In this document: in pieces, positions 1 to 7,411 of the stretch
Numbering within the stretch: position 1 is the first letter of the stretch
How the letters are laid out: every line of letters begins with the position of its first letter
Source: Lysobacteraceae bacterium
GTDB lineage: Bacteria; Pseudomonadota; Gammaproteobacteria; DSM-19610
DNA: 12,138 bases
Assembly (NCBI GenBank): GCA_020201295.1
Contig: JAIVHA010000158.1
Span: 1-12,138, forward strand
Reading direction: 5' to 3'
Translations under genes and position numbers: made by a program
Notes under the pieces: model-generated
Told to the model about the DNA's origin: nothing
The model's database searches: none
What the model saw: the letters and a program-made list of their open reading frames with translations, nothing else

Positions 1-584
1 TCCTCCTGGGGTTGCCCCTCGAGTCCACCGGCGAGGATCGCCTCCAGGTGTTGCGCCAGCAGCTCCGCCCCCATCCGTGACAGGCGATCATGCAGGCGGC
101 TGCCGGTATCCTCGTCGCCGATGGGACAGGTCGCCTTGGCCAGCATGGGACCGGTGTCCAGGCCCGCCTCCATGCGCATGAGGGTGACGCCAGTTTCCGC
201 GTCTCCGGCCAGAATGGCGCGCTGGATGGGGGCCGCCCCACGCCAGCGCGGCAACAGCGAGGCATGGACATTGACGCAGCCCCGGGCCGGGATATCGAGC
301 ACCGCCTGCGGCAGCAGCAGGCCATAGGCGACCACCACCAGCAGGTCGGGCCGCAGCGCCGCCAGCGCCTGCTGCTGCTCCGCCCCCTTGAGGCTGGCGG
401 GCTGCAGCACGGCAATGCCCCGCGCCAGGGCCAGTTCCTTCACCGGGCTGGCGCGCAGCTGACGGCCGCGCCCCGCCGGCCGGTCCGGCTGGGTATAGAC
501 GGCCACCACCTCGTGGGGACCGTCGAGCAGCACCTGCAGCACGGGCACGGAGAACTCGGGGGTGCCGGCGAACACGATCTTCAT
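1..584 (-). CDS. fmt: Methionyl-tRNA formyltransferase, 5' part (runs off left edge)
   Basis: Fmt transfers a formyl group from 10-formyl-tetrahydrofolate to Met-tRNAfMet for translation initiation in the cytoplasm. About 194 of the usual ~310 residues are inside the window; the C-terminal OB-like tRNA-binding domain lies beyond the edge. The protein begins MKIVFAGTPEFSVPVL, the typical Fmt N-terminus. The formyltransferase signature VNVHASLLPRWRGAAPI follows, giving catalytic N105 and H107, and D143 lies in GLDTGPML. The ATG at 584-582 has an AGGAAT ribosome-binding site six bases upstream. In related genomes fmt sits directly behind def and is cotranscribed with it; here a 399-bp stretch of repeats separates them, so fmt may depend on a promoter in that stretch or on read-through. 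No lesion is visible in the part seen. Confidence 0.95.
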   Translation of the reverse strand, partial: MKIVFAGTPEFSVPVLQVLLDGPHEVVAVYTQPDRPAGRGRQLRASPVKELALARGIAVLQPASLKGAEQQQALAALRPDLLVVVAYGLLLPQAVLDIPARGCVNVHASLLPRWRGAAPIQRAILAGDAETGVTLMRMEAGLDTGPMLAKATCPIGDEDTGSRLHDRLSRMGAELLAQHLEAILAGGLEGQPQE

Positions 585-627
585 GGGTATTCCTGCCTGG
601 GTCCGGGGTGGACCGGTAAAAAGCATT

Positions 628-848
628 ATGGCCACGGAACCACACGGAAAAACACGGAAAAGATCTCGATTAACTGCTTCGTTAAAGACGCGGTGCATAC
701 CGCATGGACCGAGGCTTCCGACGGCGGGCATGGAACATCACGGCTTCATGATCCATGGCCTGCAGGCATCAAAGGTTCCTGGCGGACCTTGATCATCCCG
801 CCTATCTGGTCTTTATTTCCGTGTTTTTCCGTGTGCTTCCGTGGCCAT
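628..848. repeat. 221-bp element with terminal inverted repeats (MITE-like), copy 1
   Basis: The two ends are 33-bp inverted repeats with one mismatch. The left arm (628-660) begins ATGGCCACGGAA and contains three spaced CACGGAA words; the right arm (816-848) is its reverse complement. The 155-bp interior (661-815) shows no convincing reading frame and does not resemble the interior of the second copy at 11154-11342. The element starts 44 bp upstream of the fmt start codon and helps separate fmt from def. No flanking target-site duplication was convincingly seen. A non-autonomous mobile or REP-type repeat is the best reading; I recall similar words as a common intergenic repeat in gammaproteobacteria but cannot verify it here. 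Confidence 0.75.
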
Positions 849-885
849 TAAGGTTTTGAACGCTCAGATGAATGGCACTGACTTA

Positions 886-992
886 ACGTCATTGCGAGCG
901 AAGCGCGGCAATCTCCTACCATGAAATCAGTCAGTTGGAGATTGCCGCGTCACTCCTGGCCCATAGAATCCCTTCGGGCTTCATCATGTGTA
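886..992. repeat. REP-like inverted repeat that ends inside def
   Basis: A perfect 13-bp inverted repeat, CGCGGCAATCTCC at 904-916 and its complement at 937-949, encloses a 20-bp loop. The left flank reads CATTGCGAGCGAAG, a word often seen in dispersed REP-type repeats. The right flank (950-992) is not the mirror of the left but runs straight up to the last conserved codon of def. The right limit is set where def homology stops (between 992 and 993); the left limit is approximate. Confidence 0.6.
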
Positions 993-1400
993 ATCGATCT
1001 CGTGCTGGATGCAGACCGCCAGCAGGCCCTCGGCATCCAGCTCGAAGGGCTGGCCATCGCGGCCCAGGGCGCGCACCTTGACGGAATCGGCGCGGGTCAC
1101 CTTCTCGAAGAAGCCCGGCACCGACAGGCAACCCTCCTCCATTTCCTCGACGCCGTCCCGGGCGACGATCTCCGGATTCACCAAAAATAAAGGTTGGTCG
1201 TTTCCCTCCGATATATCAATGACGACGAGCCGCTTGGCGATATTCACCTGGGTGGCCGCGAGACCGATCCCGGGGGCCTGGTACATGGTTTCCAGCATGT
1301 CATCCAGCAAGCCGCGGATCTCGTCGTCCACCTGCGCCACGGGCTTGGCCATGTTGCGCAGGCGGGGGTCGGGAAAGTGCAAAATATTCAGGATAGCCAT
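984..1400 (-). pseudogene. def: Peptide deformylase, 3'-truncated inside the HExxH motif
   Basis: Peptide deformylase removes the N-formyl group from new proteins using a metal held by one cysteine and two histidines. This frame starts MAILNILHFPDPRL and keeps motif 1 (GIGLAATQ, 44-51) and motif 2 (EGCLS, ligand C91). Motif 3 is cut: HEID is followed by Tyr-Thr-stop, so H133 and E134 are present but the second metal histidine (position 137) is Tyr. The protein is 138 residues against about 168 in the family, and the C-terminal helix is absent. The REP-like repeat begins exactly where homology ends, and no def 3' end is found between here and fmt. The product is predicted inactive. The ATG at 1400 has only a weak ribosome-binding site; a TATAAT -10 box lies at 1438-1433. 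Confidence 0.85.
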
Positions 1401-1432
1401 GTGAACATCATCACGATTCGGGGCGGTCGTAC

Positions 1433-1438
1433 ATTATA
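1433..1438 (-). promoter_or_regulatory. Candidate -10 box for def
   Basis: Read on the minus strand this is a perfect TATAAT, ending 32 bases upstream of the def ATG. No good -35 box lies at 16-18 bp, so the promoter would be weak or activator-dependent, or the match is chance. Confidence 0.4.
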
Positions 1439-1509
1439 GACTGCAACACAATGATCATACTGGGTTTCGACAGGGCATTTCCATACTTTGTACGGTACGG
1501 TTTTTCCGC

Positions 1510-1515
1510 TACACT
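1510..1515 (+). promoter_or_regulatory. Candidate -10 box for the LysM gene
   Basis: TACACT lies 121 bp upstream of the LysM gene start, in the divergent region between def and that gene. The -35 region at 1487-1493 (TTTGTAC) matches sigma-70 only at about half its positions. It would give a ~115-nt leader containing the stem-loop at 1546-1577. Confidence 0.3.
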
Positions 1516-1545
1516 CGCCACCCAGGACGCAGAATTACAAAGAGT

Positions 1546-1577
1546 TACCGGTACCCGCAGCGTTGCGGAAACCGGTA
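1546..1577 (+). other. Stem-loop in the LysM gene leader
   Basis: TACCGGT (1546-1552) pairs with ACCGGTA (1571-1577). Inside, CCGCA (1555-1559) pairs with TGCGG (1564-1568) around a four-base loop, with a small 2+2 internal loop. That gives a 7+5-bp hairpin 59 bp upstream of the start codon. There is no T-run, so it is not a terminator. It could be an mRNA stability or regulatory structure, or a DNA-level operator, because ACCGGT is itself palindromic and occurs twice. Confidence 0.4.
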
Positions 1578-1636
1578 CGTGGGGCGCGGAGCCACTGGCC
1601 GCGTCACGAATAACGAACGACTGAAAGGGACGCCCT

Positions 1637-2668
1637 ATGGCCATCAAGAAACTCCTGGGTCTGGCGACGGCCATGCTCTTTGCCGCCAGCCTGTACGCCG
1701 ACCAGATCGCCCTCGCGCCGGACCACCCGGACCGCTACGTGGTGGTGAAGGGCGACACCCTCTGGGATATTTCCGGTCGTTTCCTGCAGCAGCCCTGGCT
1801 GTGGCCCGAGGTCTGGTACGTCAACCCCCAGATCGAGAACCCCCACCTCATCTATCCCGGTGACGTCATCACCCTGGTGTATGTGGATGGCAAGCCCCAG
1901 TTGCGGATGGAGCGGGGTCATCCCAGCGTGAAGCTCTCTCCCACGGTACGCGAGGAGCGCATCGACCAGGCCATCCACACCATCCCCATCGATGCCATTC
2001 GCCAGTTCCTGACCCAACCGCTGGTGGTGGACGAGGATGAGCTGCGCACCGCCCCCTATTTGCTCACCGGCGCCGACGAGCACGTGATCGCCGGCGCCGG
2101 GGACCGCATCTACGTACGCGGAGTGGAGGATGCAAGCGCGAGTGACTTCAGCCTGTACCGTACCGGTGGCCAGTACCAGGATCCCGACACAGGCGAGATC
2201 CTCGGCCACAAGGCCCAGTACATCGGCGATGCCCGCCTAAACAGCTTTGCCGAGGTGAGCACCATGACCCTGGTGCGCACCAATCGCGAGGCGCGTGCCG
2301 GTGACCGCCTGAAGCCGGTGTCGGAGGACGAGGTGCATACCCACTTCACCCCGCGCGCCCCGTCCAGCCCCATCGAGGGCCGCATCATCGACGTGGTGGA
2401 TGGTGTCAACCAGATCGGCCAGTACCAGGTGGTGGCCATCAACCGCGGCGCCCGCGAGGGCATGGAACCAGGTCATGTTCTGGCCGTGTACCAGGCCGGC
2501 GCCATGGTGCGGGATCCCGTCAGCGACAATGCCCGCGAGCTGGTGCAGCTGCCCGACGAACACGGTGGCGAGCTGATGATCTTCCGGGTCTTCGACAAGG
2601 TCAGTTTCGGCCTGGTCATGAAGGCCACCCGCTCGCTGCACGTCCTGGATTACGTGCGCAATCCTTGA
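1637..2668 (+). CDS. tsaP: TsaP-like LysM peptidoglycan-binding protein (type IV pilus secretin-associated)
   Basis: This is a 343-residue exported protein. It has an N-terminal signal peptide (KK followed by a hydrophobic stretch, likely cut after A21 in SLYA-DQ). A LysM domain at about residues 33-77 follows (YVVVKGDTLWDISGRFL, then NPQIENPHLIYPGDVITL). A C-terminal region has two GDR/GH-type beta repeats (AGDRIYVRG, ARAGDRL, EGMEPGHVLAVY). The def-LysM-dprA position matches PA0020 (TsaP) of Pseudomonas aeruginosa, which binds peptidoglycan and anchors the type IV pilus secretin in the periplasm. The ATG at 1637 has AAGGGA six bases upstream. No pilus gene is in the window, so the role is inferred from family and gene order. 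The stop codon lies in a long hairpin. No lesion is seen. Confidence 0.85.
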   Translation: MAIKKLLGLATAMLFAASLYADQIALAPDHPDRYVVVKGDTLWDISGRFLQQPWLWPEVWYVNPQIENPHLIYPGDVITLVYVDGKPQLRMERGHPSVKLSPTVREERIDQAIHTIPIDAIRQFLTQPLVVDEDELRTAPYLLTGADEHVIAGAGDRIYVRGVEDASASDFSLYRTGGQYQDPDTGEILGHKAQYIGDARLNSFAEVSTMTLVRTNREARAGDRLKPVSEDEVHTHFTPRAPSSPIEGRIIDVVDGVNQIGQYQVVAINRGAREGMEPGHVLAVYQAGAMVRDPVSDNARELVQLPDEHGGELMIFRVFDKVSFGLVMKATRSLHVLDYVRNP

Positions 2669-2697
2669 CCCGCGGGACGGTTCCCGTCCACGGGTCA
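2666..2697 (+). terminator. Long hairpin over the LysM gene stop codon, no U-tract
   Basis: TGACCCG (2666-2672) pairs with CGGGTCA (2691-2697), and GGACGG (2675-2680) with CCGTCC (2684-2689) around loop TTC. This 13-bp interrupted stem begins at the stop codon itself. It lacks a following T-run, so a classical intrinsic terminator is unlikely; 3'-end protection or attenuation before dprA is possible. Confidence 0.4.
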
Positions 2698-2720
2698 GGC
2701 GCGGCCAGGGAACGGCCGCG

Positions 2721-3823
2721 ATGAGCCAGGCTCCCGCCAACCCTGAAACCCTGCGCCACTGGCTGGCGCTGTACCGTGCCCCGGCCCTGGGCGCGGCGGG
2801 TGCCCCGATCCCGCCCAGGCCCTCGCCGCCGGTTCGGATCGGCTGCAGTCCCTGGGCCTGTCCCCGCAGGCCACGGCCGGCCTGCGCCAGCCCGACTGGG
2901 CCGGGGCCGAGGCCGACCTGCGCTGGCTGGACGCCGCGGATCACCACCTGATTCTGCTCGGGGACGAGGACTACCCGCCTCTGCTGGCGGAGATCCCCGA
3001 CCCCCCGCCCCTGCTGTTCGTGCATGGTGATCCCACCCTGCTGTCCCTGCCGCAGCTGGCCCTGGTGGGCAGTCGCAACCCGACGCCCACGGGCCAGCGC
3101 AGCGCCCGGGATTTCGCCGCGCACCTGGCGCGAGCCGGCCTGGCCATCACCAGCGGCCTGGCCCTGGGCATCGACGGTGCCGCGCACCAGGGGGCGCTGG
3201 AGGCCGGCGGCGTCACCCTGGCCGTCATGGGCACGGGTCCCGACCGCGTCTACCCGGCCCGCCACCGGGACCTGGCCCATGCCATCGTGGAACGGGGCGC
3301 CCTGGTGACGGAGTTCCCCACCGGCACCCCGCCGCTGCCCGATCACTTCCCGCGCCGCAACCGCCTGATCAGCGGCCTCAGCGTCGGCACCCTGGTGGTG
3401 GAGGCGGCGCTGCGCTCCGGCTCCCTGATCACCGCCCGCTTCGCCCTGGAACAGGGCCGCGAGGTATTCGCCATTCCCGGCTCCATCCACAACCCCCTGG
3501 CCAAGGGTTGCCATGCCCTGATCCGCCAGGGCGCCAAGCTGGTGGAGACCGCCCGCGATATCGCCGAGGAACTGGGCGCCCTGTGCGGAGCCTGTGCCGC
3601 CGCGGGACCCGAAGAGGCCCCGCCCGAGACCGGGGAAATGGCCGAGGATTATCGACAACTACTTGATTATATGGGCTATGATCCCGTCAGCGTGGATGAG
3701 CTGACGGACCGGAGTGGATTGACGGCGCAGGCGCTTTCCTCCATGCTCCTGCTCCTAGAGCTACAGGGCCACGTGGTCCCCGGCGCCGGTGGACGCTACG
3801 TCCGCACCGATAAGAGAACCTGA
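2721..3823 (+). pseudogene. dprA: DNA processing protein DprA/Smf with N-terminal frameshifting deletion
   Basis: DprA loads RecA on incoming single-stranded DNA during natural transformation. The start codon at 2721 (AGGGAA nine bases upstream) opens MSQAPANPETLRHWLALYRAPALG, a normal DprA N-terminus. That frame then loses similarity and stops at 2951. DprA similarity resumes in the next frame from about 2807 (DPAQALAAGSDRL) and runs to the stop at 3823. About 10-12 expected residues are missing at 2790-2812, with a net frame change. The core is intact: Rossmann-fold motifs VGSRNP, SGLALGID, GTGPDRVYP, FPRRNRLISG and GSLITA, and a C-terminal winged helix. A GTG at 3020 could start a 267-residue core without the N-terminal domain, but no ribosome-binding site precedes it. 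One base separates the stop from smg. A sequencing or assembly error is an alternative. Confidence 0.8.
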
Positions 3824-3824
3824 A

Positions 3825-4304
3825 ATGAAAGAGAACCTGTTCGATGTCCTCATCTACTTGTTCGAGAATTATTATATGGATGAAGAACATATGCCGGGCG
3901 CCGACCGCGAGTCCCTGCAACTGGAACTGAACGAGGCTGGCTTTCCCATCCACCAGGTGAAGCAGGCCTTCGATTGGCTGGACGGCCTGTCCACCCAATC
4001 GGTTAGCCCGAATACGGGGCATCAGACCCGCCACGCCATGCGGGTCTATCATGGCCCTGAACTGGAGCGTCTGGACACGGAATGCCGTGGTTTTCTGCTG
4101 TTTCTCGAACAAATGGGCATCCTCACCCCCGTCAGCCGCGAACTGGTGGTGGACCGCGTGATGGCGCTGGGCACCGACGACCTCGACCTGGAACAATTGA
4201 AATGGGTGGTACTGATGGTGCTGTTCAACCAGCCGGGGGAAGAAGCCGCCTATGCCTGGATGGAAGACCTGGTGCTGGACAGCATGACCGGCAGCCTGCA
4301 CTGA
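3825..4304 (+). CDS. smg: Smg family protein (DUF494)
   Basis: This 159-residue protein begins MKENLFDVLIYLFENYYMDEE and continues with the acidic, helix-rich pattern of the Smg/DUF494 family (E. coli Smg is about 157 residues). The molecular role of the family is not firmly established; it is a cytoplasmic protein typically found between dprA and topA, as here. The start ATG at 3825 comes one base after the dprA stop codon, so translation is probably coupled to dprA. With dprA frameshifted early but ending in its proper frame, coupling may be reduced. A purine-rich AAGAGA before the dprA stop is the only weak ribosome-binding site. No lesion is seen. Confidence 0.85.
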   Translation: MKENLFDVLIYLFENYYMDEEHMPGADRESLQLELNEAGFPIHQVKQAFDWLDGLSTQSVSPNTGHQTRHAMRVYHGPELERLDTECRGFLLFLEQMGILTPVSRELVVDRVMALGTDDLDLEQLKWVVLMVLFNQPGEEAAYAWMEDLVLDSMTGSLH

Positions 4305-4367
4305 GCCGCGCCTTCCCCCCGGGACCCCGGGGTATCCCGTCTGCGACCCTGAACCACCACACCGACT

Positions 4368-6668
4368 ATGAGCAACCTGGTAATCGTTGAATCGCCGGCC
4401 AAGGCGAAGACCATCAAGAAATACCTGGGCAAGGGCTTCGAGGTACTGGCCTCCTATGGCCACGTGCGCGACCTGGTGCCCAAGGAAGGGGCCGTGGACC
4501 CGGACCACGACTTCGCCATGAAGTACCAGGTGATCGACAAGAACGCCAAGCACGTGGACGCCATCGTCAAGGCCCTCAAAAAGGCCGACACCCTGTACCT
4601 GGCCACTGACCCGGACCGCGAGGGAGAAGCCATCTCCTGGCACCTCTACGAGTTGCTGGAGGAGCGCGGCAAGCTCAAGGACAAGACCGTGCAGCGGGTG
4701 GTGTTCCACGAGATCACCAAGCGCGCCATCCAGGAGGCCATGGAACATGCCCGCGACCTGTCCTACCACCTGATCAATGCCCAGCAGGCGCGCCGCGCCC
4801 TGGATTACCTGGTGGGCTTCAACCTGTCGCCGTTGCTGTGGAAGAAGGTGCGTCGCGGCCTGTCCGCCGGCCGCGTACAGAGCCCCGCCCTGCGCATGAT
4901 CGTCGAGCGCGAGGACGAGATCGAGGCCTTCAAGCCGCGTGAGTACTGGAGCATCGAGGCCGACCTGGAGAAGGACCAGCAGGCCTTCGGTGCCAAGCTC
5001 ACCCAACTGCACGGCAAGAAACTCAGCCAGTTCAGCATCACCGATGGACAGAAGGCCGGTGAGGTCGAGCAGGAACTGGCCGCCGCCGCCAAGGGCGAGC
5101 TGGTGGTCCAGGCGGTGGAGAAGAAGCAGCGCAAGCGCAACCCGGCGGCGCCCTTCACCACCTCCACTTTGCAGCAGGAGGCCTCACGCAAGCTGGGCTT
5201 CACCGCCAGCCGCACCATGCGCGTGGCGCAGCAGCTCTACGAAGGCCTGGATATCGGCGGCGAGACCGTCGGCCTGATCACCTACATGCGTACCGACTCG
5301 GTCAACCTGGCCCAGGAAGCGCTGGAGGAGATCCGCGCCCTCATCACCGAGCGCTATGGCAAGCACAACCTGCCCGCCAGCCCGCGCCTGTTCAAGACCA
5401 AGGCCAAGAACGCCCAGGAGGCCCACGAGGCCATCCGCCCCACCTCGGTACAGCACAGCCCCGAGGCCATGAAGGCCCGCCTCAACGCCGAACAGATGAA
5501 GCTCTACGAGCTGGTCTGGAAGCGCACCGTGGCCTGCCAGATGATCCATGCCACCATCAACACCGTGGGCGTGGATTTCGCCTGCGGCGAAGGCAATGTG
5601 CTGCGCGCCACCGGCTCCACGGTGGTGGATCCTGGCTTCATCTCCGTATACCAGGAAGGCCAGGACGACCGCGAGGCCGATAGCGACGAAAAGCTGCTGC
5701 CGCCCATGGAGGAAGGTGACCGGGTGCAGCTGCACAGGATCCGCCCCGAACAGCATTTCACCGAGCCACCGCCGCGCTTCAGCGAGGCCAGCCTGGTGCG
5801 CGCCCTGGAAGAACACGGCATCGGCCGTCCTTCCACCTATGCCTCCATCATCTCCACCCTGCAGGCACGCGAGTACGTGACCCTGGACAAGCGCCGCTTC
5901 TACCCCACCGACGTGGGCCGGGTGGTGAGCAAGTTCCTGACCAATCATTTCACCCAGTACGTGGACTACGACTTCACGGCGCGCCTCGAGGACGAACTCG
6001 ATGAGGTGGCGCGCGGCGAGAAGGAGTGGATACCCCTGATGAAGGCCTTCTGGGAGCCCTTCACCAAGCTGGTGAAGGACAAGGATGCCAGTGTGTCACG
6101 CAAGGACGTCACCACCGAGGAACTGGACGAGGCCTGCCCCAAGTGCGGCCAGCCGCTGTCCCTGCGCCTGGGTCGCCGCGGGCGCTTCATCGGCTGTACC
6201 GCCTACCCCGAATGCGACTACACCCGCAACGTGGGCGAGGAAGGCGAGAGCAGCGAGCCCGAGGTGGTCGAAGGACGCCAGTGCCCGAAGTGCGAGTCCA
6301 ACCTCATCATCCGCACCGGCCGCTACGGCAAGTTCATCGGTTGCAGCAGCTATCCCGACTGCAAGTACATCGAACCACTGGAAAAGCCCACGGACACCGG
6401 GGTGGAATGCCCACAGTGCCACAAGGGCACCATGCTCAAGCGCAAATCGCGGCGTGGCAAGATCTTCTACTCCTGCTCCACCTACCCGGACTGCGACTAT
6501 GCGGTGTGGAACGAGCCCGTGTCAGGCCCCTGCCCGGACTGCGGCTGGCCCATCCTCACCATCAAGACCACCAAGAGCAAGGGCACCGAGCGCGTCTGTC
6601 CACAAAAGGACTGCGGCTTCGCCGAGCCCTGGGAAGCGGAAGACGACAAGGATGAGTCCGAAGCCTGA
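4368..6668 (+). CDS. topA: DNA topoisomerase I (type IA)
   Basis: TopA relaxes negative supercoils by cutting one strand through a 5'-phosphotyrosyl link. The 766-residue protein has the TOPRIM domain at the N-terminus (VIVESPAKAKTI with the catalytic Glu, then the DPDREGEA metal-binding motif). The active-site Tyr306 lies in GLITYMRTDS, and the HEAIRPT and HGIGRPSTYASI segments are both typical. Four C-terminal four-cysteine zinc ribbons begin near residues 590, 639, 681 and 722 (CPKC, CPKC, CPQC, CPDC). E. coli TopA is somewhat longer (865), the difference being in the C-terminal region. The ATG at 4368 is set by the conserved start MSNLVIVESPAKAK; no clear ribosome-binding site precedes it. 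It overlaps tsaC by 17 bases. Intact and presumably essential. Confidence 0.97.
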   Translation: MSNLVIVESPAKAKTIKKYLGKGFEVLASYGHVRDLVPKEGAVDPDHDFAMKYQVIDKNAKHVDAIVKALKKADTLYLATDPDREGEAISWHLYELLEERGKLKDKTVQRVVFHEITKRAIQEAMEHARDLSYHLINAQQARRALDYLVGFNLSPLLWKKVRRGLSAGRVQSPALRMIVEREDEIEAFKPREYWSIEADLEKDQQAFGAKLTQLHGKKLSQFSITDGQKAGEVEQELAAAAKGELVVQAVEKKQRKRNPAAPFTTSTLQQEASRKLGFTASRTMRVAQQLYEGLDIGGETVGLITYMRTDSVNLAQEALEEIRALITERYGKHNLPASPRLFKTKAKNAQEAHEAIRPTSVQHSPEAMKARLNAEQMKLYELVWKRTVACQMIHATINTVGVDFACGEGNVLRATGSTVVDPGFISVYQEGQDDREADSDEKLLPPMEEGDRVQLHRIRPEQHFTEPPPRFSEASLVRALEEHGIGRPSTYASIISTLQAREYVTLDKRRFYPTDVGRVVSKFLTNHFTQYVDYDFTARLEDELDEVARGEKEWIPLMKAFWEPFTKLVKDKDASVSRKDVTTEELDEACPKCGQPLSLRLGRRGRFIGCTAYPECDYTRNVGEEGESSEPEVVEGRQCPKCESNLIIRTGRYGKFIGCSSYPDCKYIEPLEKPTDTGVECPQCHKGTMLKRKSRRGKIFYSCSTYPDCDYAVWNEPVSGPCPDCGWPILTIKTTKSKGTERVCPQKDCGFAEPWEAEDDKDESEA

Positions 6669-7239
6669 GCCCCGTGGCCACACCCCGCGCTGGCATCTGC
6701 ACCAGGCGGTGCGGGTACTGCGCGCCGGCGGCATCGTCGCCTACCCCACCGAAGCAGTGTATGGCCTGGGCTGCGATCCGCTGCTGGGCGAGGCGGTGCA
6801 GCGGCTGCTGGCGCTCAAGCAACGGCCCAGGGGAAAGGGCCTGATCCTCATCGCCAGCGACTGGACACAACTGCAGCCCTTCCTGTTGCCCCTGACACCC
6901 GCCCGCCAGCAACGCCTATTCGCCACCTGGCCGGGTCCCCATACCTGGGTCCTGCCCTGCCGCCCCGAGGTACCCCAGTGGCTGCGCGGCAGCCATGACA
7001 GCCTGGCGGTACGCATCACCGCCCACCCAATGGCCGCCGCCCTGTGCAGCGCCTGGGGCGGCGCACTGGTCTCCACCAGCGCCAATCGCAGCGGCCTGCC
7101 CCCCGCGCGCAGCCCGCTGCGGGTTCGCCAGCAGTTCGGTGACGAAATCGATTACCTGCTGCCCGGCGCCCTTGGCGGCCTCGCCACACCCACTGCGATT
7201 CGCGATGGCGTAACCGGCGAAACCTTGCGCGACGCTTGA
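6652..7239 (+). CDS. tsaC: Threonylcarbamoyl-AMP synthase TsaC (YrdC/RimN)
   Basis: TsaC makes threonylcarbamoyl-AMP from threonine, bicarbonate and ATP, the first step of the t6A37 tRNA modification needed for ANN-decoding tRNAs. The 195-residue protein shows the YrdC fold motifs: GGIVAYPTEAVYGLGCDP (nucleotide/threonine pocket), LKQRPRGKGLILI, SLAVRIT AHP and the signature ALVSTSANRSG. The length fits the short TsaC form rather than the longer Sua5 form with an extra domain. The ATG at 6652 overlaps the topA end by 17 bases, in a different frame, implying coupled translation. A longer upstream frame exists but lies wholly inside topA and is not coding. A REP hairpin follows 8 bases after the stop codon. 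No lesion is seen. Confidence 0.93.
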   Translation: MSPKPEPRGHTPRWHLHQAVRVLRAGGIVAYPTEAVYGLGCDPLLGEAVQRLLALKQRPRGKGLILIASDWTQLQPFLLPLTPARQQRLFATWPGPHTWVLPCRPEVPQWLRGSHDSLAVRITAHPMAAALCSAWGGALVSTSANRSGLPPARSPLRVRQQFGDEIDYLLPGALGGLATPTAIRDGVTGETLRDA

Positions 7240-7247
7240 TGATTCGA

Positions 7248-7318
7248 CCTGTAGGAGCGGCCTTGGCCGCGAACGGTCGTAGCAAAGACCTGTTCGCGGC
7301 CAAGGCCGCTCCTACAGG
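7248..7318. repeat. REP hairpin, 27-bp perfect stem, copy 1
   Basis: Two perfectly complementary 27-bp arms (7248-7274 and 7292-7318) built on CCTGTAGGAGCGGCCTTGG flank a 17-base loop. The same core, GTAGGAGCGGCC, makes a second hairpin at 11211-11285. It sits between tsaC and hemF, and as RNA would form a very stable stem without a T-run, possibly protecting or attenuating the topA-tsaC message. Similar words are known to me as REP repeats of pseudomonads. Confidence 0.85.
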
Positions 7319-7354
7319 GGACGTCGCCAGCACGGGAACCGGGCTGACTGCCCA

Positions 7355-7385
7355 TTGGCAATGGTTCCGATTTCAACCGTACAAT
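7355..7385 (+). promoter_or_regulatory. Candidate sigma-70 promoter for hemF-oxyR
   Basis: TTGGCA (7355-7360) and TACAAT (7380-7385) each differ from consensus at one position, but the 19-bp spacer is longer than the preferred 17. It lies just after the REP hairpin and 27 bp before the hemF start, giving a short leader. Plausible, not proven. Confidence 0.45.
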
Positions 7386-7411
7386 GCCCCTTCACCAACC
7401 ATGGAGCCCGC

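Noticed and set aside
90..851. 253-codon plus-strand frame at the left edge
   Set aside because: It runs antisense through fmt and then through the inverted-repeat element; composition is that of a shadow frame.
2237..3658. 473-codon open frame on the minus strand
   Set aside because: It lies opposite tsaP and dprA, whose plus-strand frames show clear family motifs; the minus frame is low-complexity Gly/Gln/Ala-rich, as expected for a GC-rich antisense shadow.
4315..4338. CCCCGGG/ACCCCGGGGT palindromes between smg and topA as a terminator
   Set aside because: No T-run follows and no clean long stem with a loop can be drawn; probably GC-rich chance.
3687..5012. 441-codon open frame on the minus strand
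   Set aside because: Antisense to smg and topA; no recognisable motifs, and both plus-strand genes are certain.
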